From: Rhizobium grahamii | Lineage (GTDB): Bacteria; Pseudomonadota; Alphaproteobacteria; Rhizobiales; Rhizobiaceae | Direction: 5' to 3' | Assembly: GCF_009498215.1 (NCBI RefSeq) | Contig: NZ_CP043498.1 | Span: forward strand, 1,550,001 to 1,614,000 | Length of the DNA stretch: 64,000 nucleotides | In this document: piece after piece, positions 1-9,928 of the stretch | How positions within the stretch are numbered: the stretch's first letter is position 1 | Layout: each line of letters starts with the position of its first letter | Position numbers and translations under genes: made by a program | The notes under the pieces: model-generated | The model's input: the letters and a program-made list of their open reading frames with translations, nothing else | Databases searched by the model: none | What the model was told of the DNA's origin: nothing

Positions 1-247
1 TTCGGAAAATAGATGCCGAACGAGCCGTTGCTGATGCACTGGCCGAGCAGCGTCAGCATGATGAGCCCCGGCGTGATGAAGGCGCCGTAGGATACCCCCT
101 CGACCTCCTGGATCCTCGAGCCGACCGCTGCCCCGAAGACGATGAAATAGAGCGATGTCGAAATGACGGGCGAGACGACGCTCTGAAGCAGCGTGCGGCG
201 GGTCCGCGCCATTTCGAAGAAGTAGATGGACTTGATGGCCTCGAAGT

Positions 248-251
<4 letters not shown>
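1..251 (-). CDS. ABC-2 type transporter permease, N-terminal part (cut by window edge)
   Basis: Reading frame open from an ATG at 251-249 to the window edge, so only about the first 83 residues are present. It starts [18 protein letters not shown], with a cytoplasmic N-terminus followed by a hydrophobic segment ([20 protein letters not shown]) and a second one ([14 protein letters not shown]), the pattern of ABC-2 family exporter permeases. Its ATG overlaps the stop codon of the upstream ATPase gene (ATGA), so the two are translationally coupled and form one exporter. Substrate is not evident. Confidence 0.85.
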
Positions 252-1174
<923 letters not shown>

Positions 1175-1342
1175 AGGGCTTTTTTCTAGGTTAGCGCGGA
1201 ATTACTCGCGCTATATAGCCGCCGCGAGCACGTTTGACATCCTGTAACGCGCGAACAGAGTATTCGTATTCACGAAACGCTGAAAGAACGAAAGATTCTA
1301 CTCTTCCTTCGTTCTATGCATTGGGGGTTGGCCGGATCGCGA

Positions 1343-2644
1343 TTAGTCGCAGTAGGCCTTGCCGCTCTGGCGTGCCCGCAGGTCGAAATGGAAATGGTTC
1401 CAGTGCTCCGGGTTGCTGCCCGGGCCGAGAACGGTGTTGAAATATTTGCAGCTGTCGCTGCGAACCGCCTTCAGCAATCGCCCCTCGCGGAAGGAGAAAA
1501 GCCCCTTCTTGCGGACATCGATCTCGTGGCCGCTCTTCAGGACGAACTTGCCGACGTCGATCGCGTTTCCGCGCGCATGTTCGGACATCGGATTGTATTT
1601 CTGGCGGCTGTTGTTCATGCGCCGGCAGCTGTATCCGCCAAGCGGCTGGATCGTCTTGATGCCGGACCAGTAGCGGAAGCGCGCTGACGGTGCGAGCTCG
1701 TTCTTGACCCACTTCGCAAAGGCAAGCGTCACCTGGCAGTTGAGCACGACTGCCGGCTTGACGGCGATATTGCCCGACAGGCCCTGCAGCGAAACCGGGT
1801 ACGGAACCTGGCAGGCCGGTCCCTGGGAGATCGGCGGCTTGTCGGTGAAGACGACGCCCATGCGCTTCAGCTCGCGGCGGCATGCAAGCTCGGAGCTCGG
1901 CATCACGCCGGGATCGACCGGCGCCGGAGTGCTCATCATCGGATTGTTGGGGCGCAGCATCGCCACCTCAGTCTCGTTTTCCTCCGGAACCCTGGCCGGA
2001 GCGACGACTGGTCGTCCGTCACCCCAGGAAGGGGCCGCGCTCATCGCCGCTTCGCTGGCTGGCCGCGGAGCCCGCGTCCGATTTATCTGCGTCGGACTAT
2101 CCGTCCCGATGCCGTCCACGACCGGTTGATCGGATTGACCTTCGGCGATCTGCTGTTCTTCCTCGGCGGCAAGCCCGGTGACTGGTTCAGCGCCGAGTTC
2201 CGCGTCCATGTTGACGCCGCCCGCCGGAACAGCAAGCTGTTGCGTGCCGCCCCACGTCTGCGGCTGTCCTGAGAACTGGCCGGCCATGCCGCGAGCACCG
2301 GCAGAGGCTTCATCGCTGCCAATGCGTGGCAGCGCTTGTGACGCCGGCATCGGCTGCGCCATCCGCGCCGAATGCCCGGTGCCCGCGAGATTGGGCGTAT
2401 TGAGATAATCGACGGATTGCGAGGTATCGCGGACGGGCTGCGTGGAAACGGGATATGCCGGCTGAACGTCAGCGCTCGGCATCTGGACCGGCGCCGCATA
2501 ATGCTTCTGGGGAGCAATGGAACTCACCTTCATGCCGCTGTCGACATCGCCGGGAGGTACGAGCCCGTCCGTGGAACAGGTCGTCAATGCTGTCGAAAGC
2601 AGCACTGGCAGCAAGGAACGCCGCAGATGGGAAACAAACGCCAT
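1343..2644 (-). CDS. Extensin-like C-terminal domain protein, probable lipoprotein
   Basis: 433 residues. The N-terminus has a short basic stretch and hydrophobic segment ending ALTTC, which resembles a lipobox although Thr before the Cys is not the best residue. Residues ~35-250 are Pro/Ala/Gln-rich and probably disordered. The last ~180 residues match the extensin-like C domain (PF06904): SELACRRELKRMGV, CQVPYPVSL, SEHARGNAIDVG, and the closing NPEHWNHFHFDL. The SEHxxGNAID and HxHFD patterns resemble the metal-binding residues of M15/LAS-type peptidoglycan peptidases, so a cell-wall role is a reasonable inference. It stands alone between an ABC locus and a decarboxylase gene. Confidence 0.85.
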   Translation of the reverse strand: MAFVSHLRRSLLPVLLSTALTTCSTDGLVPPGDVDSGMKVSSIAPQKHYAAPVQMPSADVQPAYPVSTQPVRDTSQSVDYLNTPNLAGTGHSARMAQPMPASQALPRIGSDEASAGARGMAGQFSGQPQTWGGTQQLAVPAGGVNMDAELGAEPVTGLAAEEEQQIAEGQSDQPVVDGIGTDSPTQINRTRAPRPASEAAMSAAPSWGDGRPVVAPARVPEENETEVAMLRPNNPMMSTPAPVDPGVMPSSELACRRELKRMGVVFTDKPPISQGPACQVPYPVSLQGLSGNIAVKPAVVLNCQVTLAFAKWVKNELAPSARFRYWSGIKTIQPLGGYSCRRMNNSRQKYNPMSEHARGNAIDVGKFVLKSGHEIDVRKKGLFSFREGRLLKAVRSDSCKYFNTVLGPGSNPEHWNHFHFDLRARQSGKAYCD

Positions 2645-2803
2645 ACTCTCATCGCTTCCGGGTATCGGCAGTGACCAAAAGACTTCACCCGAAATTTAGT
2701 AAAAAACGGTGAACGAAAACTTACCCGCCGGAGCCGATGACATTTCCCCAAGAAGTCGTGGCGTCGAATGCTGGCTCTGCCGATGCTGCAGCGTCGGGCC
2801 CGT

Positions 2804-4207
2804 TCACCCGTGTCGGACCGCACGATAGGCACTGATGATTGCCTCTGCCGCCTTCTCCGCTTCCGACATATCGGTTTGATAATTGCTTACCGACAGCCGC
2901 ATGATCTGTCGTCCGCGCCACGTCGCACCACCTGCGAAGATACGGCCAACCCGCTGCAGCTCGGCGATCGTCTCCGTTGTCAATGCGTCGGCCTGCTCTG
3001 CCGGCAAATCGGTACCGAATCGGACAATGGCCTGATTCAGGACAACGCTGTTGCCGATCGCTATGCCGGGCTCCGAAGCGAGCGCCGTCGCGATCCTCTG
3101 GGCAGCATCGCAGCAGCGATCGACCAAGGCTTCGATACCGGATCGGCCAAGGTGTCGGATCATGGCCCAGGTGGAAAATCCGCGCGCGCGCCGCGAGAGT
3201 TCGGGAACATAGTGCGAGGGATCACGCTCGCCCTCGCGCGCGAACGGAAGATAACTGGCGGCAATCGTCATGGCGCGCCGGTGAGCGAGTTCATTGCGGA
3301 TGATCGCATAGCCACAGTCATAAGGCGTCTGCAGCCACTTGTGGCCGTCGGTCGCCCAGCTGTCCGCAAGCGCCGCACCATCCGTGAGATGGCGGCGGCG
3401 CGCCGACGCCTGCGCCCATAGACCAAACGCACCGTCGACGTGAACCCAGGCTCCCTTGGTCTTCGCCATCGGAATCAGCTGCGCAAAATCATCGCAATGG
3501 CCTGTATTGATCTGCCCTGCCTGAAGAATTGCGATACAGGGCCCCGCCACTCCCGCAATCGCCTCACCGAAGGCATCGGGCTTTATCCGCCCCTGTTCGT
3601 CGGTCGCGATCCTGACAACGCGATCATGACCAAGCCCCAGAAACTGCAGGGCGGAAAAGACCGTCGTATGCGCGTCGTCGCCGATCAGGATGCTGATCGG
3701 CGGTGCCCCGAACAGGCCGAGCGCATCGGCATCCCAACCTGCCTGCATCAGAACCTCGCCCCTGGCGGCCGCCAGACACGTGAAATTCGCAACCGTCGCG
3801 CCGGTGACGAAGCCGACGGAACAGGACAGCGGCAGGCCAAGCAATTCCAGCAGCCAGCGACTGGCGATGGTCTCGACGGCGGCGGCAGCCGGCGTAGCGG
3901 TGTGATTGCCGGTGTTCTGTCCCCAGGCGCTGGTCAAAATGTCGGCGGCCACACCCATCGGATGCGAGCCGCCGATGACCCACCCGAAAAATCGTGGCCC
4001 GGTCATGGCGTGAAGGCCGGGTTCGGCCCGGGTGACGAGGTCATCGAGAACGGTTTCCGCCGGTGTCGCCCCCTCGGGAAGCGTCTCGGAAAAATCGGCG
4101 AGCGCCCCCGCATAATCCGTGCGGGGGCGCTGCGGCCCTTCCGCGACGTGGTCGCGAAAGCGTGCAGCGTGATTGGCGGCCTTCGAAAAAAGTTCCCTGT
4201 TGTCCAC
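2804..4207 (-). CDS. PLP-dependent decarboxylase (group II, aspartate aminotransferase fold)
   Basis: 467 residues from a GTG at 4207, chosen because GGGAGG lies 8 nt upstream; a longer TTG start at 4243 is possible. The family assignment rests on GFVTGATVANFTCLAAAR (cofactor phosphate region), VHVDGAFGLWA (the Asp pairs with the pyridine nitrogen) and WATDGHKWLQ (the Lys forms the Schiff base). This is the glutamate/aromatic-L-amino-acid decarboxylase superfamily, cytosolic, and would release CO2 from an amino acid. Many bacterial members of this branch have no known substrate, and the neighbours give no clue. Confidence 0.88.
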   Translation of the reverse strand: MDNRELFSKAANHAARFRDHVAEGPQRPRTDYAGALADFSETLPEGATPAETVLDDLVTRAEPGLHAMTGPRFFGWVIGGSHPMGVAADILTSAWGQNTGNHTATPAAAAVETIASRWLLELLGLPLSCSVGFVTGATVANFTCLAAARGEVLMQAGWDADALGLFGAPPISILIGDDAHTTVFSALQFLGLGHDRVVRIATDEQGRIKPDAFGEAIAGVAGPCIAILQAGQINTGHCDDFAQLIPMAKTKGAWVHVDGAFGLWAQASARRRHLTDGAALADSWATDGHKWLQTPYDCGYAIIRNELAHRRAMTIAASYLPFAREGERDPSHYVPELSRRARGFSTWAMIRHLGRSGIEALVDRCCDAAQRIATALASEPGIAIGNSVVLNQAIVRFGTDLPAEQADALTTETIAELQRVGRIFAGGATWRGRQIMRLSVSNYQTDMSEAEKAAEAIISAYRAVRHG

Positions 4208-4343
4208 CGCATCTGCCTCCCGGCGGGCAGCGAACCCGCACAATCTGATGTCGGATATCTGGATCAGGAAACGATAGCGGCAACGCCCGGCCTGAGCCAG
4301 ACGCCAAAGGGAGGTACAGTGAAGATAGCAGTATGCCGGCGGC

Positions 4344-4577
4344 TCAGCCGGCGAAGCGTACCGATGTCGGGCGCGACACCTTGATCTCGTGGGTCCGAAC
4401 GCTGTCGCGGCTATAGATCTCGTTCATGATCTTGGCGACTTCGTTGGCGTAGCCTTCCGTCAGGCCGTGCATGATCTGGCCGCCGAATGACGCCGGCTCT
4501 TCAGTCTGATTGTCCCAAACCATCCACATATCCAGCGGATCACAGATGGTATCGTAACGCGGGCTGTAATTACTCAT
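4344..4577 (-). CDS. Small conserved hypothetical protein
   Basis: 77 residues from the ATG at 4577 (MSNYSPRYDTICDPLDMW); the frame stays open upstream to another ATG at 4637 but the shorter start looks more natural. Soluble, acidic middle part, no transmembrane segment and no family I recognise. It is oriented like the decarboxylase gene downstream, separated by ~135 bp. Confidence 0.55.
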   Translation of the reverse strand: MSNYSPRYDTICDPLDMWMVWDNQTEEPASFGGQIMHGLTEGYANEVAKIMNEIYSRDSVRTHEIKVSRPTSVRFAG

Positions 4578-4718
4578 AAACTCGATGCCTTGACTATGCC
4601 CGACACATAGCGCGCGCCTGTTAACGCGAGCTTGCACAGACCCGTCATTTCATAGGGGCGAAATCTTGCATCGTCTACCGGCACCGCGAGAGAGGTGAGC
4701 CACATGCTTAACACTCGC

Positions 4719-4877
4719 TCATCGCGGCGGCACGCTGCCGGTGACAATCCTGTCGGTCTTGGAAAGATCCATCTGCGGCCAATTGGACGCAGTTTCGTTC
4801 GCCGGACGGCTACCGATCGCAAGAATCGTGATCAGGCCGGCCACAATGGCAGAAAGGAGCAAGCCGCTATAGGTCAT
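4719..4877 (-). CDS. Small single-pass membrane protein, hypothetical
   Basis: 52 residues from the ATG at 4877. Residues 4-19 (SGLLLSAIVAGLITILAI) form one hydrophobic helix, followed by a polar tail. The ending DRIVTGSVPPR resembles the tails of short rhizobial membrane proteins that I know only as hypotheticals. Function unknown. Confidence 0.45.
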   Translation of the reverse strand: MTYSGLLLSAIVAGLITILAIGSRPANETASNWPQMDLSKTDRIVTGSVPPR

Positions 4878-5008
4878 GTTCAAACCTCGAAAATGTGGTT
4901 TCCCAGCCACTGCGGCGCAAACTGATACGCGAGCCTAAATGAAAGCCTAAGGAACGTGGTTAACCCACACCAATATCCACATTCGGAACATGAGATTGGT
5001 GGTCACCG

Positions 5009-6670
5009 TCAGTCCTGAGATGCGTTCGCCTCCTCCTTCGCCTCGAAAAAGCGCTTCAGTTCATCGACCTGTCCCGCGGTGATGGCGGGATTGGTCACAG
5101 CAACCCAGGCGTCGATGTAATGCTGAGGCGCGTAGACATGCCCGTAGCCAATAGGCGACGTAGTCGCGATCGCCATGTCGAACAACAATTGCAGCATCGT
5201 CAGCGCGGGAAGCCAAGTGAGGCTCGGCGTCACATCAGGGCCGCGCGGCGCCTTCATCCAGTCCGGCTCCCGGTAAAACGAATGCGCATCGAAGAAGGTA
5301 ACGGGATCACTGGCGTATTGCAGATAGACGATCCGTATCGGCCCCCAGATAGCTCCGGGGATATCGAGAGCATTGTTCTGGTTGGTAAAGCGGATGATCG
5401 AGCCGTCACGGAAGCGTGGCAGCCAGGCAGGCGATTGTGGATCCCGCGCTGCCGTCACAGCGCGCCACGTCGCGCTCTCGAAAGGCGGGCCGCTCCACAG
5501 CGCCCCCTGAAACGGATCGGCGACGATGTCGAAGATATCGGCCGATATCTGCGAGTTGAGCGCGCCGAGGCTGAGGCCATGCAGATAGAGCTTCGGTCGC
5601 TTGTCGCGCGGCAGGCTGGTCCAGTAGCGATAGACCTCGCGAAACAGCGCCCGGGCAGAGTCGGCGCCGTATTCGGGCTCCACCAGCAGTGAAAGCCAGC
5701 TCGTAAGGTACGAGTATTGCAGACCGACGCTGGCGACATCGCCGTGGTGCAGATATTCGAGCGTATCCAGCGCGGCCGGATCGATCCACCCGGTCCCCGT
5801 CGGCGCGATAATCACAAGCAGCGAACGATCAAAGGCCCCCACTCGCTTCATTTCCTCCAGCGCGAGCTTCGCCCGGGCCTCGATCGTGTCGGCATTGTTC
5901 AGGCCGACATAGACCCGCACCGGTTCTTTGGCTGCGGACTTCCAGAAGGCTCCGATATCAGCAGCCGTCGGCCCGGATGCGATGAAGTGCCGCCCCTGGC
6001 GACCAAGTCCGTCCCAGGACACAAGCGAAGCCGCACTGCCGGTGTGCATGACGTCGGCGGGTACCGGAACGTCGTCCTCGACAAGCGCATCGACCTTGCG
6101 GAAAGACGAGTCGGCAAGGTGCAGCGCCCCTCGCAGCAACACGCCCTCAACCACCGACCAGAAGAGAAGAACCGCAAGAAGGCCGCCGACCACATTCGAG
6201 ACGCGACGGGGAACGAAGCGGTTCAGCAGCTTCGAGATCGATGAAACCGTCAACTCAAAGAGCCGCCCCACAAGGATCGCGACGACGAAGACGACAGCCG
6301 CGACAGCTGCCAGCTTTGTCGGTTCGGCGGTATCCAGCGGCGGCATATGCCAGAGCTCGCGGATCGAGTTCTGCCAGGCGGCGGCCCTCCACAGGAAGCC
6401 GACGGACACCAGCAAGCCGCCGGCGAAAACGACGCTTTTCAGCGTCAGCAATCTGGTTCTCGCCGCCGGCAGTTCGAGATATTGCCAGAGCCAGGTCAGC
6501 ACCACTCCGAAGAAATAGCCGACCGCAGCACTGATGCCCGACAGCGCTCCCTGCACGATAAAGGATCGCGGCATCAGGCTTGGTGTCAGCGATGCCGCGA
6601 AGAATGCGAAGCCGGCCGCGATCCCCACGACCGACAGCGAGCCGATGAACCCTCCGAGAAGGCGTTTCAT
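5009..6670 (-). CDS. Membrane-anchored alpha/beta-hydrolase family protein (Abhydrolase_9 type)
   Basis: 553 residues; start at 6670 has AGAGGA upstream. The first ~170 residues hold about four to five hydrophobic helices (starting GGFIGSLSVVGIAAGFAFF), matching the N-terminal membrane domain of the Abhydrolase_9 family. The C-terminal ~370 residues form the hydrolase domain, with a nucleophile elbow GLSLG within KLYLHGLSLGALNSQ and a late His in YAPQHYIDAWV. Substrate is unknown for the family. The next gene upstream (7780-6704) is an Ntn amidohydrolase on the same strand, 33 bp away, so the two may be co-transcribed. Confidence 0.85.
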   Translation of the reverse strand: MKRLLGGFIGSLSVVGIAAGFAFFAASLTPSLMPRSFIVQGALSGISAAVGYFFGVVLTWLWQYLELPAARTRLLTLKSVVFAGGLLVSVGFLWRAAAWQNSIRELWHMPPLDTAEPTKLAAVAAVVFVVAILVGRLFELTVSSISKLLNRFVPRRVSNVVGGLLAVLLFWSVVEGVLLRGALHLADSSFRKVDALVEDDVPVPADVMHTGSAASLVSWDGLGRQGRHFIASGPTAADIGAFWKSAAKEPVRVYVGLNNADTIEARAKLALEEMKRVGAFDRSLLVIIAPTGTGWIDPAALDTLEYLHHGDVASVGLQYSYLTSWLSLLVEPEYGADSARALFREVYRYWTSLPRDKRPKLYLHGLSLGALNSQISADIFDIVADPFQGALWSGPPFESATWRAVTAARDPQSPAWLPRFRDGSIIRFTNQNNALDIPGAIWGPIRIVYLQYASDPVTFFDAHSFYREPDWMKAPRGPDVTPSLTWLPALTMLQLLFDMAIATTSPIGYGHVYAPQHYIDAWVAVTNPAITAGQVDELKRFFEAKEEANASQD

Positions 6671-6703
6671 GGAAGTCCTCTCAGGCTACGTCACTCGATC
6701 TGC

Positions 6704-7780
6704 CTAGTGCAGTCCGAGGAAAATGAACGGCTTCGCTTCCTTGAAATCCTTGGTGGCGTCGCCGGAATAGGTGTGATCCTGGTTTTCGCCGAGGTCGAGA
6801 CGTTTGACCTTGCCTGTCTCCTTGGAGAAATCGATGGTCTTCAGGTCCACCCAGAAGGTGTTCGGCGTCAGCGCCGACTCGAAGAAATAGAGCTTGCGCT
6901 TGTGATCGAAGACCGTGCGCCAGCGCGTGGACGAGATGTTGGGTTCGTCGGGCGTGTTCAATCCAAAGGGAACCGAGGCATTTCTGATGACGCTGAACAC
7001 GCTGGCGAGAGCGCGGTTCGGATCTTCGTCCTTCGGGATCGCGTTGATGTAGAAGGAGGCCCGGGCGAACCGATCGGAAGCCCGGTTCGTGCCGGGAAGC
7101 ATGACGGTGCCGCCGATCTGCTTCCAGTAGGAATTGAGCGCGAGTTGCTGCTCGAAGATCGGCGAGTTCGTCATCACCTGATATTTGCGGTCGTGATGAA
7201 TGACCTGCTTGCCCTTGACGTATTCGACGATGGCACTGTCGCCCGTCGCGTCCGACATCGAGAGATGCAGCGTCGTCAACCGGTTTTCACCCGGAACATT
7301 ATCCGTGACGACAGTGAAAGGCTCCTTTTCAAGCGCCTTGACCGCTTCGTCGACGGTCGCGAAATTGTCGAGAACGTATTGCGCCCAGGCGGCTATCGTC
7401 AGTCCCGGCTTGCTGTCCTTGCCGAACGGCGGGTATTCGGATTCCACCAGCCACAGAAGATTGACATTGAGGCCTGCGTCATTGACCCCGTCAGTGGTCG
7501 AGACGTCATAACCGGTCGCAACCACGCTTCCGTATTTTGCGGTCCACTTGATGGAGTTCGGCCCTGCCTCGCCGCTTCGCTCGATACCGCGCGGCAGGAT
7601 GTAGAGATTGGTCGCGACGTCGTTCTTCCAGTCCATGGACCGCGCCGTGATGATATTGTCGTTGGGCCCGAGATAGACAACGCGGGTGCAGGCTTCGGCC
7701 ACCATCGGCCCGAGCGCCAGCATCGCGCCGAGCGACGCAGAAAGAAGCGACCGTAAAAAGGAATTCCTGACGAACAACAT
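6704..7780 (-). CDS. Linear amide C-N hydrolase (choloylglycine hydrolase / penicillin V acylase family), exported
   Basis: 358 residues from ATG 7780 (TTGGAG 6 nt upstream). A signal peptide (FLRSLLSASLGAMLALGPM, then VAEA) is followed directly by Cys in EACTRVVYLGPNDN. In this Ntn-hydrolase family the mature enzyme begins with that Cys, which acts as nucleophile; Arg and Asp of ITARSMDW are also conserved. It would act in the periplasm on amide bonds such as bile-salt-like conjugates, penicillin V or N-acyl homoserine lactones; which of these cannot be read from sequence. Confidence 0.88.
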   Translation of the reverse strand: MLFVRNSFLRSLLSASLGAMLALGPMVAEACTRVVYLGPNDNIITARSMDWKNDVATNLYILPRGIERSGEAGPNSIKWTAKYGSVVATGYDVSTTDGVNDAGLNVNLLWLVESEYPPFGKDSKPGLTIAAWAQYVLDNFATVDEAVKALEKEPFTVVTDNVPGENRLTTLHLSMSDATGDSAIVEYVKGKQVIHHDRKYQVMTNSPIFEQQLALNSYWKQIGGTVMLPGTNRASDRFARASFYINAIPKDEDPNRALASVFSVIRNASVPFGLNTPDEPNISSTRWRTVFDHKRKLYFFESALTPNTFWVDLKTIDFSKETGKVKRLDLGENQDHTYSGDATKDFKEAKPFIFLGLH

Positions 7781-7809
7781 GAGCAACTCCAATCCGTGTT
7801 GGTTGACTG

Positions 7810-8640
7810 CTAGAAGCGCATCGAAAGCCCGATGACCGGCCCGTGCTGGCTCACGTCCCAGCGGAACTTGTTGGCGCCGGTAAAGTCGTCGTTCTCGTAA
7901 TCCTGATAGAGCAGCCGGTAGCCGGCCCGCAGAATTGTCGGGTGTCCAAACATCATCGTGCGGTAGCCGAGATAGGCCTGCGCGTTGACGCTGACCTTCG
8001 AGCCGACGTCAAAACCGCCGACATCCGCCTCGGCAAACAGGTTCCATCGCTCGGTCAGGTCGGCATTCATGCGCAAGCCGACGAAAGGATCGGTCCAATC
8101 CGCACTCTTCTTGGTTCGCAGGCCGAAAGCCTGCACATCCGCCTTGAGTTCCGTCCAGCGAACACCTGCCGTCGGCTCGATCGACAGCGTGCGCGGCTTT
8201 CCGAACACGGTGTCACCGCCGAGTTGCTGTTCGTACGCCTTGTAAAAGGCGCCGGCCGAAAGGGTTGTGGTCGTTATATCAAGCCCGATTTCATGCGCGA
8301 ACACGTCCTCGCTCTGGCTGGTCTTGACGTATTGCCCATCGAAATAGACGCCCCATTGGCCGTTCGTCAGCTCGATATTGCCCATCGCCACGAGATCGAG
8401 ATGGTCGAATATCTCCGAGAATGGCACGTCGACATCGGTATCGAAACCGGCGAGAGAACCGCTTCCCTTGAGCGACGCGGCCCAGGCATAAGGGCTGACG
8501 ATAACAGCCCACTCCCGTTCCGGCGCCATCCGCTCGGCATCAAAATCAGCCGCGTACGCGCCGAGGGGAGCAAATAGGACGGATAGAAGCATGACCAGAG
8601 GAAAAGCGGAGCGACAGGAGACAAGCATCGAAACCGGCAT
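7810..8640 (-). CDS. Outer-membrane beta-barrel protein, hypothetical
   Basis: 276 residues from ATG 8640, picked because GGAG sits 7 nt upstream; longer in-frame starts exist but would put ~50 odd residues before the signal peptide. Signal peptide with cleavage near LGAYAA. The rest alternates polar and hydrophobic residues with many aromatic strand ends (WAVIVSPYAWAASLKG, WNLFAEADVGGFDVG) and ends in Phe (GLSMRF), as outer-membrane barrels do for BAM recognition. Resembles short rhizobial porin-like proteins of unknown function. Transcribed toward the amidohydrolase gene, 29 bp downstream. Confidence 0.75.
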   Translation of the reverse strand: MPVSMLVSCRSAFPLVMLLSVLFAPLGAYAADFDAERMAPEREWAVIVSPYAWAASLKGSGSLAGFDTDVDVPFSEIFDHLDLVAMGNIELTNGQWGVYFDGQYVKTSQSEDVFAHEIGLDITTTTLSAGAFYKAYEQQLGGDTVFGKPRTLSIEPTAGVRWTELKADVQAFGLRTKKSADWTDPFVGLRMNADLTERWNLFAEADVGGFDVGSKVSVNAQAYLGYRTMMFGHPTILRAGYRLLYQDYENDDFTGANKFRWDVSQHGPVIGLSMRF

Positions 8641-8880
8641 GCACAAACTCCGTTCCATCGTCTGGCCGCAGCTTACTATCGCAAGGCGCAAATTCAAGCG
8701 GGTTGCGCAAAACAAAACAAATGGTTGCACGGGCAACACACGGCTGATCCCAGCCATGTCCTCCACAGCTCCGCGGATCGGATGCGCACACATCCGGCTC
8801 CGCCTCAATTCGATTTGGAATTGCCGGCCAATAAGCTAGGCTCCGGCGGAATCGAGTACGCATCCAGATAGGAGTTCCGC
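8641..8880. promoter_or_regulatory. Divergent intergenic region between outer-membrane gene and yciA-like gene
   Basis: 240 bp without a convincing gene. It must hold the promoters of both divergent genes. On the plus strand AGGAG lies 6 nt before the ATG at 8881. I do not see a clear operator. Confidence 0.3.
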
Positions 8881-9267
8881 ATGACCGACAACGCCAAGCC
8901 GAACGGCGCCCTGACCCTTCGTACGGTCGCGATGCCCGCCGACGCCAATCCGGCGGGCGATATTTTCGGCGGCTGGGTCATGGCACAGATGGACCTTGCC
9001 TCGGGCATCATGGCATCCGAGCGCGCCAAGGGCCGCGTGGTGACCGCTGCCGTCAAGGAAATGGCCTTCGCCCTGCCGGTAAAGATCGGCGACACGCTCT
9101 CTGTCTATACGACGATCGAACGCGTCGGTCGCACCTCGATCACGCTCTCCGTCGAGGCATGGGCAACGCGCGCCCGCTACAACAACATGGAACGGGTGAC
9201 GGCGGCGACCTTCATCATGGTTGCCCTTGACGAACAGGGCCAGCCGACGCCCGTTCCGGCGGAGTGA
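8881..9267 (+). CDS. Acyl-CoA thioesterase, YciA-like hotdog fold
   Basis: 128 residues. Single hotdog domain with the helix motif NPAGDIFGGWVMAQMD (Asp is the catalytic acid in this family), followed by VTAAVKEMAFALPVKIGD and the strand TTIERVGRTSITLSVEAW. Family members hydrolyse acyl-CoA thioesters in the cytosol. Length is normal. Followed after 3 bp by a membrane protein gene, so the two form an operon. Confidence 0.9.
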   Translation: MTDNAKPNGALTLRTVAMPADANPAGDIFGGWVMAQMDLASGIMASERAKGRVVTAAVKEMAFALPVKIGDTLSVYTTIERVGRTSITLSVEAWATRARYNNMERVTAATFIMVALDEQGQPTPVPAE

Positions 9268-9270
9268 CGC

Positions 9271-9858
9271 ATGGAAGCCGTCAGCTCTCCCGAGGTCTTC
9301 CTCCACATCAAGGTCGTGATGGGAATGGTGATCTCGCTGAGCCTCGCACGGCTGCTGACGGGGATCGCCGGCATCATCCAGCACCCGGGAAAGGCCAGAC
9401 CCTATGCCGTCCATCTCGGCTGGGCTGCCTCCATGTTCCTCTTCATCATCCATATCTGGTGGTGGGAGTATCGGCTGCAGGCGGTGCCGGTCCTGCATTT
9501 CGGCATCTACCTTTTCCTCGTCTCCTTCTGCTGCCTGTTCTTCATGCTCTGCGCCCTGCTCTTTCCCGCCTCGCTCGACGAATACGGCGGCTATGAGGAG
9601 TATTTCTATTCACGCCGGCGCTGGTTCTTTGGCACGCTCGCCATCACCTACGCCGTCGACATCATCGACACCGCGATCAAGGGTGCCGATCACATCCAGT
9701 CGATCGGCTGGGAGTACCCGGCGCGCAACATCATTTATGTGATCCTCTGCGTCGTCGCCGCCTGGACCGCCAACCGCCGTTTCCACATGGCCTTCGTCTG
9801 CCTCAATCTGCTCTATCAGATCAGCTTCATCTTCCGCATCTACGACGTCCTCGGATAA
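9271..9858 (+). CDS. Integral membrane protein, six predicted helices, hypothetical
   Basis: 195 residues; GGAG 6 nt before the ATG. Six hydrophobic segments can be picked out: around VVMGMVISLSLARLL, ASMFLFIIHIWWW, YLFLVSFCCLFFML, FFGTLAITYAV, NIIYVILCVVAAW and LNLLYQISFIF. No motif I recognise. Linked to the yciA-like gene by a 3-bp gap, so it is co-transcribed with it. Confidence 0.75.
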   Translation: MEAVSSPEVFLHIKVVMGMVISLSLARLLTGIAGIIQHPGKARPYAVHLGWAASMFLFIIHIWWWEYRLQAVPVLHFGIYLFLVSFCCLFFMLCALLFPASLDEYGGYEEYFYSRRRWFFGTLAITYAVDIIDTAIKGADHIQSIGWEYPARNIIYVILCVVAAWTANRRFHMAFVCLNLLYQISFIFRIYDVLG

Positions 9859-9864
9859 GAATGC

Positions 9865-9925
9865 GCAACTTTTTGGTTGCCATTAAGTCACCGAAGTGAG
9901 ATAAAAAGGCAACCAGGAGGTTGCC
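9865..9925 (+). promoter_or_regulatory. Two inverted repeats of GGTTGCC, candidate ArsR operator
   Basis: GCAAC (9865-9869) and GTTGC (9876-9880) form one dyad. GGCAACC (9908-9914) and GGTTGCC (9919-9925) form a second, perfect 7-bp dyad that encloses the Shine-Dalgarno AGGAGG of the next gene. Both use the same half-site. Because the second gene of the following operon is an ArsR-type repressor, autorepression through these sites is the natural inference. Confidence 0.5.
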
Positions 9926-9928
9926 GAT

